From Corynebacterium jeikeium (GTDB taxonomy: Bacteria > Actinomycetota > Actinomycetes > Mycobacteriales > Mycobacteriaceae), in assembly GCF_028609885.1 (NCBI RefSeq), contig NZ_CP063195.1, forward strand, positions 434,001 through 498,000: DNA of 64,000 bases, written 5' to 3'. Shown here in pieces: positions 1 through 9,627 of the stretch. Each line of letters opens with the position of its first letter. Positions within the stretch are counted from its first letter, which is position 1. The position numbers and the translations under genes are program-made. A model generated the notes under the pieces. That model worked only from the letters and a program-made list of their open reading frames with translations, had not been told where the DNA came from and did not search any database.

Positions 1-954
1 GGTCCCGGACTGGTTTGTCCGAGGTGATAAGCCAGCGTAAGAGGCTAGGTGCCCAGCTGTCGGGAAGTCGGTCATGTCGCCCGCGGTCATGAGAATTTGT
101 GCTGCCGTCTTTGGTCCGATTCCTGGCATGGATAGCAGGATTTGAGTGTGGGGGATGTCGTTGATGAGCTCGATGACTTCCTGCTCGATTTGTGTGCGGT
201 GCTCGAGCTTTAAAAGCGCGTCCTTCGCCGACATTGCTACGCCCATTTCGGCATAGTGTGCACCAGCAATGGCAACTGTTTGCTCAGAGATGGCAGCGAA
301 AATGGCATCGAGGACAGGTTCAGGATTGCGTGCCTTATAGCGTCGAGCGAAGGCAGTTGCCTTGGCCTTTCCGAGGCGTTTTATCTTGGTCGGTCCGCCG
401 TAGCGTGCAAGTAGGTGCAGAACCCACTTGCGGTGAATTATCTGACCGCGAAGGGCCTGTTCGAATTGCGGGTAGCAGCCTACTAGTGCACTTCGAATCT
501 GATTGATGAGCCTGGTGTAGGAGCGCGCTAAATCTTCGTCGATACCGTTGAGGACCTTCAACTGGAGGAAGGCTTCTTCGACGCGGTCGACGCTGCGGAG
601 GGATTCCGGAAGGTTCTTTGCAGCGTGGGCGATGATATAGGCGTCCCGGATATCAGTTTTGGCATTGCCAGCGTGGATGCGCGAGAGTTGACGCATAGCC
701 AAACCGGGAAGGTAGCGCACGTCGATCCCGAGTTCTTGAGCAACCGCGACAGTTAGTCGACCAATGTTATTGGGCTGGTCCACGACGACAAGGACCTTGT
801 GGTCGTGTGCGCTGAACGCTGAAAACAGTGCGCGCAGGGATTTTTCGTTTTGGTTGATGCGCTTAGATAGCACATGGGTGCCGTCGATATCTAAGACGCA
901 AGCGTGGTGAAAGTATTTACCGACGTCCATGCCGATGACATAGTCGTAGGTCAT
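1..954 (-). CDS. IS110-family transposase (bridge-RNA-type recombinase), 3' end outside window
   Basis: 318 codons are open from an ATG at 954 to the window edge. AGGAGG lies six bases before the start. The N-terminal DEDD (RuvC-like) domain shows IGMDVGK (first Asp, residue 10), then VVVDQP, then AKTDIRDAY with the closing Asp pair. A coiled middle follows, and then the Transposase_20 part with SMPGIGPKTA and LASYAGLSPRTNQSG, whose last Ser matches the position of the catalytic serine in this family. The reading frame is intact as far as it can be seen, so the protein may be active. IS110 recombinases excise a circular element and insert it at a site chosen by an RNA from the element's noncoding end. 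Family assignment is firm; activity is inferred. Confidence 0.88.
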   Translation of the reverse strand, partial: MTYDYVIGMDVGKYFHHACVLDIDGTHVLSKRINQNEKSLRALFSAFSAHDHKVLVVVDQPNNIGRLTVAVAQELGIDVRYLPGLAMRQLSRIHAGNAKTDIRDAYIIAHAAKNLPESLRSVDRVEEAFLQLKVLNGIDEDLARSYTRLINQIRSALVGCYPQFEQALRGQIIHRKWVLHLLARYGGPTKIKRLGKAKATAFARRYKARNPEPVLDAIFAAISEQTVAIAGAHYAEMGVAMSAKDALLKLEHRTQIEQEVIELINDIPHTQILLSMPGIGPKTAAQILMTAGDMTDFPTAGHLASYAGLSPRTNQSGT

Positions 955-1019
955 GCCAGACCTCCTAGCGAATTGAATGAGTATGGGACTTATTTCATCG
1001 CTGGTGGTCGGACATACTT

Positions 1020-1255
1020 CACGCTGGCATCCACATTACTTTGAGACCTCGCACATTCTGTGCGGGTCAGGTTCCTATTAGCAGTCTGGAGTATGCCACT
1101 GCCTTCGGCGGCATCACCCCCCGGATCATTTTCAGACAGGGACGAAAACAAGCCATACCGAAGCCAGCGACTAGTTCCACTGCCCCAAGGCAGAAGGAAC
1201 GCAGACAAACATAACCTGCCCCAGCATGGGGCTAGGAGTACGAATCCTGAGTTCC
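1020..1255 (-). ncRNA. Candidate bridge RNA in the noncoding end of the IS110 element
   Basis: Upstream of the transposase, read on the minus strand, three strong stem-loops occur in a row: GTTCC-CTGCC paired with GGCAG-GGAAC (1174-1200), ATGCC with GGCAT enclosing GCC/GGC (1093-1114), and a perfect six-pair stem CGCACA/TGTGCG with a three-base loop (1050-1064). IS110-group elements are known to express a structured bridge RNA from this place, with internal loops that pair to target and donor DNA. Limits are approximate and the loops have not been matched to target or donor sequence. Seen: hairpins and position. Inferred: expression and function. Confidence 0.45.
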
Positions 1256-1338
1256 TTCAAGCGGAACTGCCAACAACGTAATGGGCTGCGACTCTCGCCA
1301 ACCCCTTACCAACCCCTTACTAATTCTGTCTGAGTAGC

Positions 1339-3567
1339 ATGGCGCGTATGCCTAATAACGACGCGCCTCAGACAGCTAGCAACCCAATCGCGGCTCCGCC
1401 GGTCGCCAAGCAGGTACCCCACACTCGCACCTTCCACGGCCGCGAGTTCGTGGATAACTACGAGTGGCTGCGCGACAAGGACAACGCGGAGGTCCGCCAG
1501 CACTTAGAGGCGGAGAACGCCTGGACTGCTCAGCAGACCGCCCACCTCAAGCCGTTGGAAGACCGCCTGTTCGAGGAGGTTAAGGCCCGGGTGCAGGAGA
1601 CGGATATGTCCCTACCCGTGCGTTCCGAGGGCTGGTGGTATTTCTCCCGCACCGAGGAGGGCAAAAGCTATGGCACCATGTGCCGAGTTCCCATCGCCGA
1701 TCAAGACGACTGGACCCCACCGACCATCGAACCGGGAGTTCCCGCGCCGGGCGAGGAAGCTTTCCTGGATTGCAACGCCCTAGCCGAAGGCAAAGAATTC
1801 TTCAGCCTGGGCGCTGCTAGCGTGACCAAGGACGGCACGCGTCTGGCCTACTCGGTGGATGAGACCGGCTCCGAGCGCTTCACCCTGCGCATCCGCGACC
1901 TCACCACGGGGGAGGACCTGGAAGACGAGATCGAGGATGTCTTCTACGGCGCCACCTGGGTAGGCAGGGATACCGTGTACTACCAGCGCGTGGATGAAGC
2001 ATGGCGACCGCACGAGATCTGGCGCCACACAATCGGTGAGGGCGTCGATAAAGACGAGCTGGTGTACCGCGAAGGCGACGAACGTTTTTGGACGGGCGTG
2101 GCAACCACCCGCTCCGAGCGCTATCTGCTGGTACACACGGGTTCAAAGGTGACCAGCGAGGTATGGTACCTCGACCTGGAGAATCCGAATGCCGAGCTGA
2201 CCTGTGTAATCCCGCGCGAGGCCAATGTGGAATACGGGGTGGATCACGCGGTTGTGGGTGGCCAAGACCTGTGGCTGGTGTTGCATAACAAGACCGGTGC
2301 TAATAGCGAGCTCGGCTACCACCCGACCGGCCAGATTGCCACCTGGGACGACGTGCAAGCGCTTGTGCCGCACCGCGAGGATGCGCGCTTGGAGGGCGTG
2401 GATGTCTTCAGCGACCACATTGTCCTCGAAGCTCGGGAAAATGCGCTGGAGACCAGCTACATCATGAAGCTTGGTGACGCCGACACCTCGACCGGCGACT
2501 CTTCCGCCCCGGCCTTCGGCGAGTTTGAGCGGATCGAATTCCCCGGGGAACTCTGCGGGGTTGGGGCCGTGGGCAACAGCGAGTGGGAGAGCCCAGTGTT
2601 ACGCGTGGCCTACACTGCCTTCACGACACCGCCGCGGATCTACGACATCGACTTGGCGACGGGGGAGAAGATCCTGCGCAAGGAGCAGCAGGTGCTGGCC
2701 GACCCGGACGGCCGGGAGTTCGACCCCACGCAGTACACCTCGCAGCGGCTGTGGGTGAAGGCCGAGGATGGCGCGCGCATTCCGGTATCTCTGATTCACC
2801 GCACGGATGTGGACATCACTCAAGCGAACCCGGTTTTGTTGTACGGCTATGGTTCCTACGAGAACTGCATCGACCCGGGATTCTCCCTGTTCCGGCTGTC
2901 CATGCTGGACCGCGGCGTGGTCTACGCTATCGCGCACGTTCGCGGGGGCGGAGAGATGGGGCGGTTGTGGTACGACCACGGTAAGGGGCTAGAAAAGCGC
3001 AACACGTTCACGGACTTTGTGGCCGTCGCCGACCACCTGCTACGCGAAGGCATGACCACCCGCGAACAGATGGTGGCCGAGGGCGGCTCGGCCGGCGGCA
3101 TGTTGATGGGTGCGGTGGCCAACATGGTGGGGGATCGCTTCGCGGGCATTGAGGCGGTTGTTCCTTTCGTGGACCCGCTGACCAGCATGCTCATGCCGGA
3201 GCTGCCGCTGACCGTGACGGAGTGGGACGAGTGGGGTGATCCCTTCCACGACCCGCAGGTCTACGACTATATGGCGGGCTACGCGCCTTATGAGAATGTC
3301 TCGGCCGACCTGACCTACCCGCCGATTCTGGCGGTGACCAGCCTGAACGATACCCGCGTGCTGTATGTGGAGCCCGCGAAGTGGGTGGCCAAGTTGCGCG
3401 AGGTGGGCGCCGAGAACACGCTGCTGCGCATCGACATGGAGGCCGGCCACGGCGGCGTTTCCGGTCGCTATGCCAAGTGGCGCCAGGCGGCCTTCGAGAC
3501 TGCCTGGGAGCTGGAGAAGATGGGTGCCACCGAGCTGCTGGTGACTGGTGGGGTCGAGAAGGGCTAG
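1339..3567 (+). CDS. ptrB: Oligopeptidase B (S9A serine peptidase, protease II)
   Basis: 742 residues, normal for the family. The N-terminal half is the seven-bladed beta-propeller (about residues 80-420) that filters substrates; the C-terminal alpha/beta-hydrolase domain carries GGSAGG with nucleophile Ser584, Asp671 in SLNDTRV and His704 in AGHGG. PYGSYE-type (GYGSYE) and HVRGGGEMG motifs support prolyl-oligopeptidase family membership; oligopeptidase B cuts short peptides after Arg or Lys in the cytoplasm. No signal peptide is visible. The ATG at 1339 is followed by a second in-frame ATG at 1348, and either could be used. It lies just ahead of the purine genes, as the ptrB genes do in mycobacteria. 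Confidence 0.9.
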   Translation: MARMPNNDAPQTASNPIAAPPVAKQVPHTRTFHGREFVDNYEWLRDKDNAEVRQHLEAENAWTAQQTAHLKPLEDRLFEEVKARVQETDMSLPVRSEGWWYFSRTEEGKSYGTMCRVPIADQDDWTPPTIEPGVPAPGEEAFLDCNALAEGKEFFSLGAASVTKDGTRLAYSVDETGSERFTLRIRDLTTGEDLEDEIEDVFYGATWVGRDTVYYQRVDEAWRPHEIWRHTIGEGVDKDELVYREGDERFWTGVATTRSERYLLVHTGSKVTSEVWYLDLENPNAELTCVIPREANVEYGVDHAVVGGQDLWLVLHNKTGANSELGYHPTGQIATWDDVQALVPHREDARLEGVDVFSDHIVLEARENALETSYIMKLGDADTSTGDSSAPAFGEFERIEFPGELCGVGAVGNSEWESPVLRVAYTAFTTPPRIYDIDLATGEKILRKEQQVLADPDGREFDPTQYTSQRLWVKAEDGARIPVSLIHRTDVDITQANPVLLYGYGSYENCIDPGFSLFRLSMLDRGVVYAIAHVRGGGEMGRLWYDHGKGLEKRNTFTDFVAVADHLLREGMTTREQMVAEGGSAGGMLMGAVANMVGDRFAGIEAVVPFVDPLTSMLMPELPLTVTEWDEWGDPFHDPQVYDYMAGYAPYENVSADLTYPPILAVTSLNDTRVLYVEPAKWVAKLREVGAENTLLRIDMEAGHGGVSGRYAKWRQAAFETAWELEKMGATELLVTGGVEKG

Positions 3568-3655
3568 CAGGGACTAAGAGCTTTCAACAATTCGATGCAC
3601 AGATGTAGGGCGGGCGTTACCTCCCGTTCACCTATGTTGTGCAGGCTAAGTATCT

Positions 3656-4399
3656 ATGAGCCCCGCACAGACCGTCCCCAGCGCCCAGCGTGCCCCCCGC
3701 GTTTTGTTGACCATCACAGGACTGCGTCAAGACACAGTAACCGCGGCTGAAAAAATGCGGGATGCAGCGCGGGCGCTGGACCTGCACGCCGGTTTGGTGC
3801 TGACAGTGCAGGGGCCGAACTGGCGGCTGAAGGATGACCACGCGGCGCTGGAACTGATCCACGATTCTGCTGCCCGCGGCCACGAGCTGCTGCTCGGCGG
3901 GCTGGGGCCGCTGGGCGGGGCGCACGGCAAGGGGGAGTTCCACCGGCTCGGCCGTCACGAGGCAACACTGCGGCTCTCCGCCGCCACCCGCCAGCTGGAT
4001 GCTCTCGGGTTGAGCCCGAAGGCATTCGCCCCGACCCGTTGGCTGGCGTCGGAGGACGCTCTACAAGCCGCCAGTGAGGTGGGGTTCGCAGTCGCAGCGG
4101 ATGCGTACACCATCCGAGACCTCACTGACCTCGCTAATGACAAGCGCCATCCGGTGCGTGTGCTCGCGTTCGGCGATGGGTTTGGGTCGGTGAAATGGTG
4201 GCGTCGCAACGTCCTCAACAGCGCGCGCCGCAGCGCCGCGAAGGGCAAAGACATCCGCCTTTCCATCAGCGCGGCGAAGGCTAGTAAAGACGACGTGGCA
4301 GGCGATATGCTGCGCATTCTCGAGCTGCTGCGGGACAGTGGCTACCAGCCAGCGAACTACTGCGACTACGTCGATCGCCAGCAGGTATCTGTGGCTTAA
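3656..4399 (+). CDS. DUF2334 protein, polysaccharide-deacetylase-like fold
   Basis: 247 residues. The order of elements, with LLTITG near the N-terminus, RGHELLLGGLG around residue 80, and FAPTRWLASEDAL around residue 125, matches the DUF2334 family, distant relatives of polysaccharide deacetylases (compare mycobacterial Rv0787, which sits in the same place before purS). The metal-binding Asp/His set of true deacetylases is not clearly preserved, so catalytic activity is unproven. No signal peptide is seen. It ends 81 bases before purS and may be transcribed with or independently of it. Confidence 0.65.
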   Translation: MSPAQTVPSAQRAPRVLLTITGLRQDTVTAAEKMRDAARALDLHAGLVLTVQGPNWRLKDDHAALELIHDSAARGHELLLGGLGPLGGAHGKGEFHRLGRHEATLRLSAATRQLDALGLSPKAFAPTRWLASEDALQAASEVGFAVAADAYTIRDLTDLANDKRHPVRVLAFGDGFGSVKWWRRNVLNSARRSAAKGKDIRLSISAAKASKDDVAGDMLRILELLRDSGYQPANYCDYVDRQQVSVA

Positions 4400-4480
4400 A
4401 AACCTGCCACTTCGCAGTGTTACCATGGGGCGGTAAATACCTTCCGAAAAATACCGCAAAGCTGGGAGAATATAGAAGCC

Positions 4481-4756
4481 ATGGCTCGTGTAGTCGTCAA
4501 CGTCATGCCCAAGAAGGAAATCCTCGACCCGCAGGGTCAGGCCGTTGTCCGTGCGCTGGGTCGCATCGGTATCAGTGGGGTAGAGGACGTGCGCCAGGGG
4601 AAGCGCTTTGAACTGGAGGTCGGCGAGGGTGTCTCGCGCGAAGACCTGGAAAAGATCGCCTCCGACTTGCTGGCCAACACCGTGATCGAGGACTACGAGG
4701 TAGTCGTAGAGGGTGCAGAAGCCGTGGCAGGCGGCGCGGATGTGGAGGCAAAGTAA
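4481..4756 (+). CDS. purS: Phosphoribosylformylglycinamidine synthase subunit PurS
   Basis: 91 residues, the usual length of PurS, beginning ARVVVNVMPKKEILDPQGQAV and containing the GI(S)GVEDVRQGKRFELEV pattern. PurS is the small bridging subunit that couples glutaminase PurQ to synthetase PurL, passing ammonia for FGAM formation in purine synthesis. The stop codon is followed directly by the GTG start of purQ. GGGAG lies about 14 bases before the ATG. Gene order purS-purQ-purL confirms the assignment. Confidence 0.95.
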   Translation: MARVVVNVMPKKEILDPQGQAVVRALGRIGISGVEDVRQGKRFELEVGEGVSREDLEKIASDLLANTVIEDYEVVVEGAEAVAGGADVEAK

Positions 4757-5428
4757 GTGACCAGCCGCATCGGAGTAATCACCTTCCCCGGCACCTTGGA
4801 TGACGTCGATGCCGTGCGCGCCGTGCGCCTGGCGGGGGCGGAGCCGGTGGAGTTGTGGCACGCTGACGAAGATCTGAAGAACGTTGACGCTGTGGTTGTG
4901 CCCGGCGGTTTTTCCTACGGCGACTACCTGCGGGCCGGCGCCATCGCTTCCATCGCCCCGGCCATGAAGTCCGTAGTGGCTGCCGCGGAGCGGGGCACCC
5001 CCGTGCTGGGCATCTGCAATGGCTTCCAGATTCTGCAGGAAGCCGGCCTGCTGCCCGGCGCCCTGACTCGTAACGAGGGCCTGCACTTTGTGTGCCGCGA
5101 TGTTTACCTAGAGGTCGAAAACACTTCCACCGCGTGGACCAACCAGTTCGCCGAGGGATCCAAGATCCTGGTGCCGTCTAAGCACGGCGAGGGGCGCTTC
5201 CAGGCCAGCGAGGAGACCCTGGAGCGCCTCGAAGGCGAAGGTCGCGTAGTGTTCCGCTACGCCGTGAACCACAACGGATCCCGCAACTCGATCGCCGGTG
5301 TGTGCAGCGAAAACGGCCGCGTAGTTGGCCTGATGCCACACCCAGAGCACGCAGTGGAAACGCTGACGGGCCCGTCCCTTGACGGACTGGGTCTGTTCCA
5401 GTCGGTCCTGTCCACGCTCGTTTCCTAA
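4757..5428 (+). CDS. purQ: Phosphoribosylformylglycinamidine synthase, glutaminase subunit PurQ
   Basis: 223 residues, starting with GTG directly after the purS stop. It is a class I glutamine amidotransferase: [11 protein letters not shown] at the N-terminus, nucleophile Cys in VLGICNGFQ, and the His-x-Glu pair in MPHPEHAVE near residue 197. It hydrolyses glutamine and delivers ammonia to PurL via PurS. The lack of a gap from purS suggests translational coupling. A 32-base space separates it from purL. Confidence 0.97.
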   Translation: MTSRIGVITFPGTLDDVDAVRAVRLAGAEPVELWHADEDLKNVDAVVVPGGFSYGDYLRAGAIASIAPAMKSVVAAAERGTPVLGICNGFQILQEAGLLPGALTRNEGLHFVCRDVYLEVENTSTAWTNQFAEGSKILVPSKHGEGRFQASEETLERLEGEGRVVFRYAVNHNGSRNSIAGVCSENGRVVGLMPHPEHAVETLTGPSLDGLGLFQSVLSTLVS

Positions 5429-5460
5429 ATTTTTCTTCTTACAAGGAGCACCCGATCCCC

Positions 5461-7890
5461 ATGATTCACAACGACACGGTCGCCGACGCTAAGGCCAACC
5501 CGGATCTGGAGCAGCCGTACCACGAGCTGGGCCTGAAGGACGACGAGTACGCACGCATCAAGGAACTCCTGGGCCGTCGCCCTACCGATGCGGAACTGGC
5601 GATGTATTCCGTGATGTGGTCTGAGCACTGCTCGTACAAGTCCTCGAAGACGCACCTGCGCTACTTCGGCGAGACCACGACGGACGAGATGAAGTCCAAG
5701 ATGCTCGCCGGTATCGGCGAGAACGCCGGCGTGATCGACATCGGCGATGGCCACGCCGTGACCTTCAAGGTCGAATCCCACAACCACCCGTCCTACGTGG
5801 AGCCCTACCAAGGCGCAGCGACCGGCGTGGGCGGCATCGTCCGCGACATCATGGCAATGGGCGCGCGCCCGGTGGCGGTGATGGATCAGCTGCGCTTCGG
5901 CCCGGCCGACCTGCCGGATACTCAGCGCGTGCTGCCCGGTGTGGTCGCGGGTGTGGGTGGTTACGGCAACTCTCTGGGGCTGCCGAACATCGGCGGTGAG
6001 ACTGTTTTTGACGCCACCTACGCGGGTAACCCGCTGGTCAATGCACTGTGCGTGGGCACTTTGAAGACCGAAGATCTGAAGCTGGCCTTCGCCTCTGGCA
6101 AGGGCAACCGAGTGATCCTTTTCGGCTCCCGCACGGGCCTGGATGGCATCGGTGGCGTATCCGTGCTGGCCTCCGACACCTTCGAGGAAGGCGCGGAGCG
6201 CAAGCTGCCCGCCGTGCAGGTGGGCGACCCCTTCGCGGAGAAGGTACTGATTGAGTGCTGCCTGGACCTGTACCGCGCTGGCGTGGTCGTCGGCATTCAG
6301 GACCTCGGTGGCGCTGGTCTTTCCTGCGCCACTGCAGAGCTGGCTTCCGCCGGTGACGGCGGCATGCACATCAACCTGGACAATGTGCACCTGCGCGCTG
6401 AGGGCATGACCGCCGCGGAGATCTTGTCCTCCGAGTCGCAGGAGCGCATGTGCGCCGTGGTGGAGCCGGAGAACGTGGATGCGTTCATGGAAATCTGCCG
6501 CAAGTGGGACGTGCTGGCCTCCGACATCGGCTGCGTAACCGATGGCGAGCACCTCGTCATCGAGCACTGCGGCGAGATTGTGGTGGACGCTTCGGCACAC
6601 ACCATGGCCGAAGAAGGCCCGGTCTACGAGCGCCCCTACGAGCGCCCGGCGGAGCAGGACGAGCTGAACGAGCCCCGCGGCGTGGAGTTGCCGGAGACCT
6701 CCCAGGAGGTCCGTCAACAGATCCTGGACCTGGCGGCCTCCCCGGCGCTGTGCTCCCGCGAGTTCATCACCGAGCAGTACGACCGTTACGTGCGCGGCAA
6801 CACCGTCGCGGCCAAGGACGCGGACGCGGGCGTGCTACGCATCGACGAGGAGACCGGTCGCGGCATCGCCGTTTCTACCGACGCCTCTGGCCGTTACACC
6901 CGCTTGGATCCCCGCACTGGCGCACAGCTGGCGCTGGCTGAGGCCTACCGCAACGTCTCCATCACGGGCTCCACCCCTGTGGCAGTCTCCAATTGCCTGA
7001 ACTTCGGTTCCCCGGAAGACCCGGGCGTGATGTGGCAGTTCCGTGAGGCCGTGCATGGCCTCGCCGATGGCTGTAAGGAGATGGGCATCCCGGTTACCGG
7101 CGGTAACGTCTCCTTCTACAACCAGACCGGCGATACCGCTATTCTGCCGACCCCAGTCATCGCAGTGCTGGGCACCATCGACGACTGCGCCCACCGAATC
7201 CCACAGCAGCTGCCGAAGCCAGCTGCCGAGGGGGAGAAGCAGGAGGAGTACCACCTGGTTCTGGTGGGTGCGGAGACCCGCGAGGAGCTCGGCGGCTCCA
7301 TTTGGCAGCAGGTCGTTCACGACGAACTGGCCGGCATGCCGCCGCAGGTGGATCTGTCCGTGGAGCAGCGCCTGGGTGCTTTCATCACCGATCAGCGCGA
7401 CAAGATCGTCGCAGCCCACGACCTTTCCGAGGGCGGCCTGTCGCAGGCCGTCGTGGAGCTGGCAATCCAGTCCGGCCGCGGAGTAGCCATCAATCCGATG
7501 CTCAGTCAGCACGAGTCCGCCGTAGTGGAAGGCCGCACGCTGGCACAGCAGGCAGCGGTGGGGCTGTTCTCCGAGACCGCTTCTCGCGTGCTGCTGGCCG
7601 TAAGCAGCGAGGACTACGGCGACCTGATGCGCGCTCTGGCCGAGACCGGCCTGACCGGTGGCTGGATCGGCCTGACCGGCGTTAACGACGCGGCAGATCA
7701 GCCGGTCATTCGCTTCGGCTCCGGCGTATACCCGGCGCTTCCTTTCGGCGGGGAGGTCGAGCTCGACCCGGCCAAGGAACACGATGAAGACTTCGACGTC
7801 GTCATTGCCCTGGAAGCAGCCGAGAATGCGTGGAAGTCCACGCTGCCTGCGCTGTTCAGCCACGCGGCAGGGAATAACTCCGTCATCTAA
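5461..7890 (+). CDS. purL: Phosphoribosylformylglycinamidine synthase, synthetase subunit PurL
   Basis: 809 residues, typical of the small (non-fused) PurL of Gram-positive bacteria. Motifs include [12 protein letters not shown] with the active-site His, [21 protein letters not shown] (ATP/Mg site), [15 protein letters not shown], and [10 protein letters not shown] and DLSEGGL in the second half; the two AIRS-like halves are clear. It makes FGAM from FGAR, ATP and ammonia. The start is ATG at 5461, with AAGGAG 13 bases before it. A strong hairpin downstream closes the purSQL unit. Confidence 0.97.
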   Translation: MIHNDTVADAKANPDLEQPYHELGLKDDEYARIKELLGRRPTDAELAMYSVMWSEHCSYKSSKTHLRYFGETTTDEMKSKMLAGIGENAGVIDIGDGHAVTFKVESHNHPSYVEPYQGAATGVGGIVRDIMAMGARPVAVMDQLRFGPADLPDTQRVLPGVVAGVGGYGNSLGLPNIGGETVFDATYAGNPLVNALCVGTLKTEDLKLAFASGKGNRVILFGSRTGLDGIGGVSVLASDTFEEGAERKLPAVQVGDPFAEKVLIECCLDLYRAGVVVGIQDLGGAGLSCATAELASAGDGGMHINLDNVHLRAEGMTAAEILSSESQERMCAVVEPENVDAFMEICRKWDVLASDIGCVTDGEHLVIEHCGEIVVDASAHTMAEEGPVYERPYERPAEQDELNEPRGVELPETSQEVRQQILDLAASPALCSREFITEQYDRYVRGNTVAAKDADAGVLRIDEETGRGIAVSTDASGRYTRLDPRTGAQLALAEAYRNVSITGSTPVAVSNCLNFGSPEDPGVMWQFREAVHGLADGCKEMGIPVTGGNVSFYNQTGDTAILPTPVIAVLGTIDDCAHRIPQQLPKPAAEGEKQEEYHLVLVGAETREELGGSIWQQVVHDELAGMPPQVDLSVEQRLGAFITDQRDKIVAAHDLSEGGLSQAVVELAIQSGRGVAINPMLSQHESAVVEGRTLAQQAAVGLFSETASRVLLAVSSEDYGDLMRALAETGLTGGWIGLTGVNDAADQPVIRFGSGVYPALPFGGEVELDPAKEHDEDFDVVIALEAAENAWKSTLPALFSHAAGNNSVI

Positions 7891-7926
7891 GGTGCCGAAG
7901 AGTAAGGCACTGAAGAGCTAGAACGG

Positions 7927-7972
7927 AGAAAGGGTCCCGCGACCGGGATGGTCGCGAGCCCCTTTTGCTGTG
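7927..7972 (+). terminator. Terminator after purL
   Basis: GGGTCCCGCGACC pairs with GGTCGCGAGCCCC around a short loop and is followed by a T-run. It lies between purL and the convergent thioesterase gene. Confidence 0.75.
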
Positions 7973-7992
7973 CTTAAACGCAGCGGCAGGCT

Positions 7993-9048
7993 TTACTCTA
8001 CGAAGCGGAAATCGCGGTTGCTGGGGCTAACCAACGGCCGCGGCAGGAACTCCTTGCGCAGGTTACGCAGCGTGGAGGCGTGCTCCTCCAGACGCTTATC
8101 TTCGCTGGTCACCGGCGTGTACTTGCGGGCTTGCAGCGGGTTACCATCCAGGTCGATGGCGATGTACGTCATGGACGCGTGAATAGCTACCGGCAGGTTG
8201 CCCTTGCCCTCGCGCGGGTCGCCAGCGCGCAGGTGCACCATCACTGTCATCGAACGCTCGTCGGTGCGCACCAGGCGTGCGTCCACCTCCACGAGGTCGC
8301 CGATGTGCACCGGACGGTAGAAGCGAATACCACCGGCGTACACCGCAGTGGTGCGCTCGCCGGTCCACTGCATCGTGCAAGCGGTGGCCGCCTCGTCGAT
8401 CCATTCCATGGCGGTTCCGCCGTGGACGTTGCCACCCCAGTTCACGTCCGTTGGCTTCGCCAGGAAGCGGTTCACCAGCTCCGGAGCGGTGGACTTGTCA
8501 GTGTAGGTCTGGCGCAGCATCTCCTCTTCGATGGCCTTGCGCAGCTGAATGCGGGAAAGCGCGGCATCTTCTACGCGCTTTTCCTCGTCGGTCGTCGGAA
8601 CGTAGGAGGGGATTTGCTTGGACTTACCGTTTTCGTCCAAGGCAACGAAGATCACCAGGCAGTCGCAGGCACGGGTGAACACGCCCTCGCGCGGATCTGC
8701 GGATAGCACCTCGTTGACGATGTGCATGGAGCTGCGGCCGGTGTATGCAATGCGGCTGCGGACCTCCACCATGTGGCCCGAGGGGATTGGGCGAGTGAAG
8801 TGGATGTGGCCCACGTAAGCGGTCACACAATAAGACTGGGCCCAGCCGACGGCACAGGCATAGGCGGCCTTATCGATCCACTCCAGTACACGGCCACCGT
8901 GCACGCCCATCGCTCCGGCCATCAGCACGTCCGTCGGTGCGGCGAGGAAGCGCAGCGTCACCTTTGGGCTGCGCTCTGGGGGAGCCTTCGCCGTGTCGTC
9001 AGATGCATTGTGCTCGCTGGGGGTGGTGTTTTCTGCGCTGTCCGCCAC
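7993..9048 (-). CDS. Acyl-CoA thioesterase with two hotdog domains
   Basis: 351 residues. Two repeats of the hotdog fold are visible: LMAGAMGVHGGRVLEWIDKAAYACA (about residues 38-62) and VNWGGNVHGGTAMEWIDEAATACT (about residues 200-222). Each carries the HGG...EWID signature of the acyl-CoA hydrolase (BACH/YciA) family. The likely role is hydrolysis of fatty acyl-CoA in the cytoplasm; substrate length cannot be read. The start is GTG at 9048, with GGAAGG nine bases upstream. It points toward the purL terminator and lies back to back with the SCP-like gene. Confidence 0.85.
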   Translation of the reverse strand: MADSAENTTPSEHNASDDTAKAPPERSPKVTLRFLAAPTDVLMAGAMGVHGGRVLEWIDKAAYACAVGWAQSYCVTAYVGHIHFTRPIPSGHMVEVRSRIAYTGRSSMHIVNEVLSADPREGVFTRACDCLVIFVALDENGKSKQIPSYVPTTDEEKRVEDAALSRIQLRKAIEEEMLRQTYTDKSTAPELVNRFLAKPTDVNWGGNVHGGTAMEWIDEAATACTMQWTGERTTAVYAGGIRFYRPVHIGDLVEVDARLVRTDERSMTVMVHLRAGDPREGKGNLPVAIHASMTYIAIDLDGNPLQARKYTPVTSEDKRLEEHASTLRNLRKEFLPRPLVSPSNRDFRFVE

Positions 9049-9181
9049 GGGTCGCTGCCTTCCTTAAATTCCCTGTACTAGAGTCCCTGTACTTCTTTAG
9101 TGTTCAACTTCCCAATACTAACGCGCCCTACACTTCGGTGTTCGATATAGCACTACTATTTCAGCAGTACAGTTTTCAGGC

Positions 9182-9562
9182 ATGAAGCGTTTACACGGCC
9201 CGGAACTGTCAGCCGCTGCTCGCAGCGCAGTTGAAGCGGTGTTGCCCTGGGTAAAGCATCCCACAGGGCAGCCCCGTCCCCCGCGCGCCGAAGTAGCTGC
9301 GGCGGTTCGCCTGTCTGCGGCTGTCTTGGAGGAACTGGCTCCTGGCCATTCCGTTGAGGTGCGGGTTCCCCCCTTCACGGCGATCCAGTGCATCGCTGGT
9401 CTGGAGCATCGTCGTGGCACCCCGCCGAATGTGGTGCAGTGTTCGCCGATTACGTGGCTGCGCCTGGTTGTGGGGGCCGAGGATCTTTTGGGTTCGGACG
9501 CCGACACCTCCGGAACCCGCGCTTCCGCCGTCGCTGAGCACCTTCCACTGTTTAAAATTTGA
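9182..9562 (+). CDS. Sterol-carrier-family protein (small SCP-like)
   Basis: 126 residues, similar in order and motifs (VEVRVPPFTAIQCIAG, VVQCSPITWLRLVVG) to the small proteins encoded next to purF in mycobacteria (Rv0807 type), often annotated as sterol carrier family protein. The SPxTWLxL pattern is also found in the MDMPI/SCP-like fold. No signal peptide or membrane segment is visible. The function is unknown. It lies 65 bases upstream of purF and may share its transcript. Confidence 0.65.
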   Translation: MKRLHGPELSAAARSAVEAVLPWVKHPTGQPRPPRAEVAAAVRLSAAVLEELAPGHSVEVRVPPFTAIQCIAGLEHRRGTPPNVVQCSPITWLRLVVGAEDLLGSDADTSGTRASAVAEHLPLFKI

Positions 9563-9627
9563 GCTCGCTTAGTCAGCGAAAGGGCACCCCTTTGGGTTAG
9601 TGCGGATGGGCTAGTAGAGTCGGCATA

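Larger units (their letters stand above)
1..1290 (-). mobile_element. IS110-family insertion sequence, cut by the left window edge
   Basis: A DEDD-type recombinase gene read leftward is preceded by about 330 bases of noncoding, hairpin-rich DNA, the usual layout of IS110-group elements. These elements carry no long terminal inverted repeats and make no target duplication, so the boundary near 1290 is only an estimate; the other end lies outside the window. Next to it, two tandem copies of CCAACCCCTTA (1298-1308 and 1309-1319) may be host or target sequence. Confidence 0.75.

Noticed and set aside
4061..5086. 341-codon minus-strand frame opposite DUF2334/purS/purQ
   Set aside because: Spans three recognised genes on the other strand and has no family features.
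5425..6717. 430-codon open frame on the minus strand opposite purL
   Set aside because: Shadow of purL in a high-GC gene: no motifs, His/Ala/Val-rich composition typical of antisense frames.
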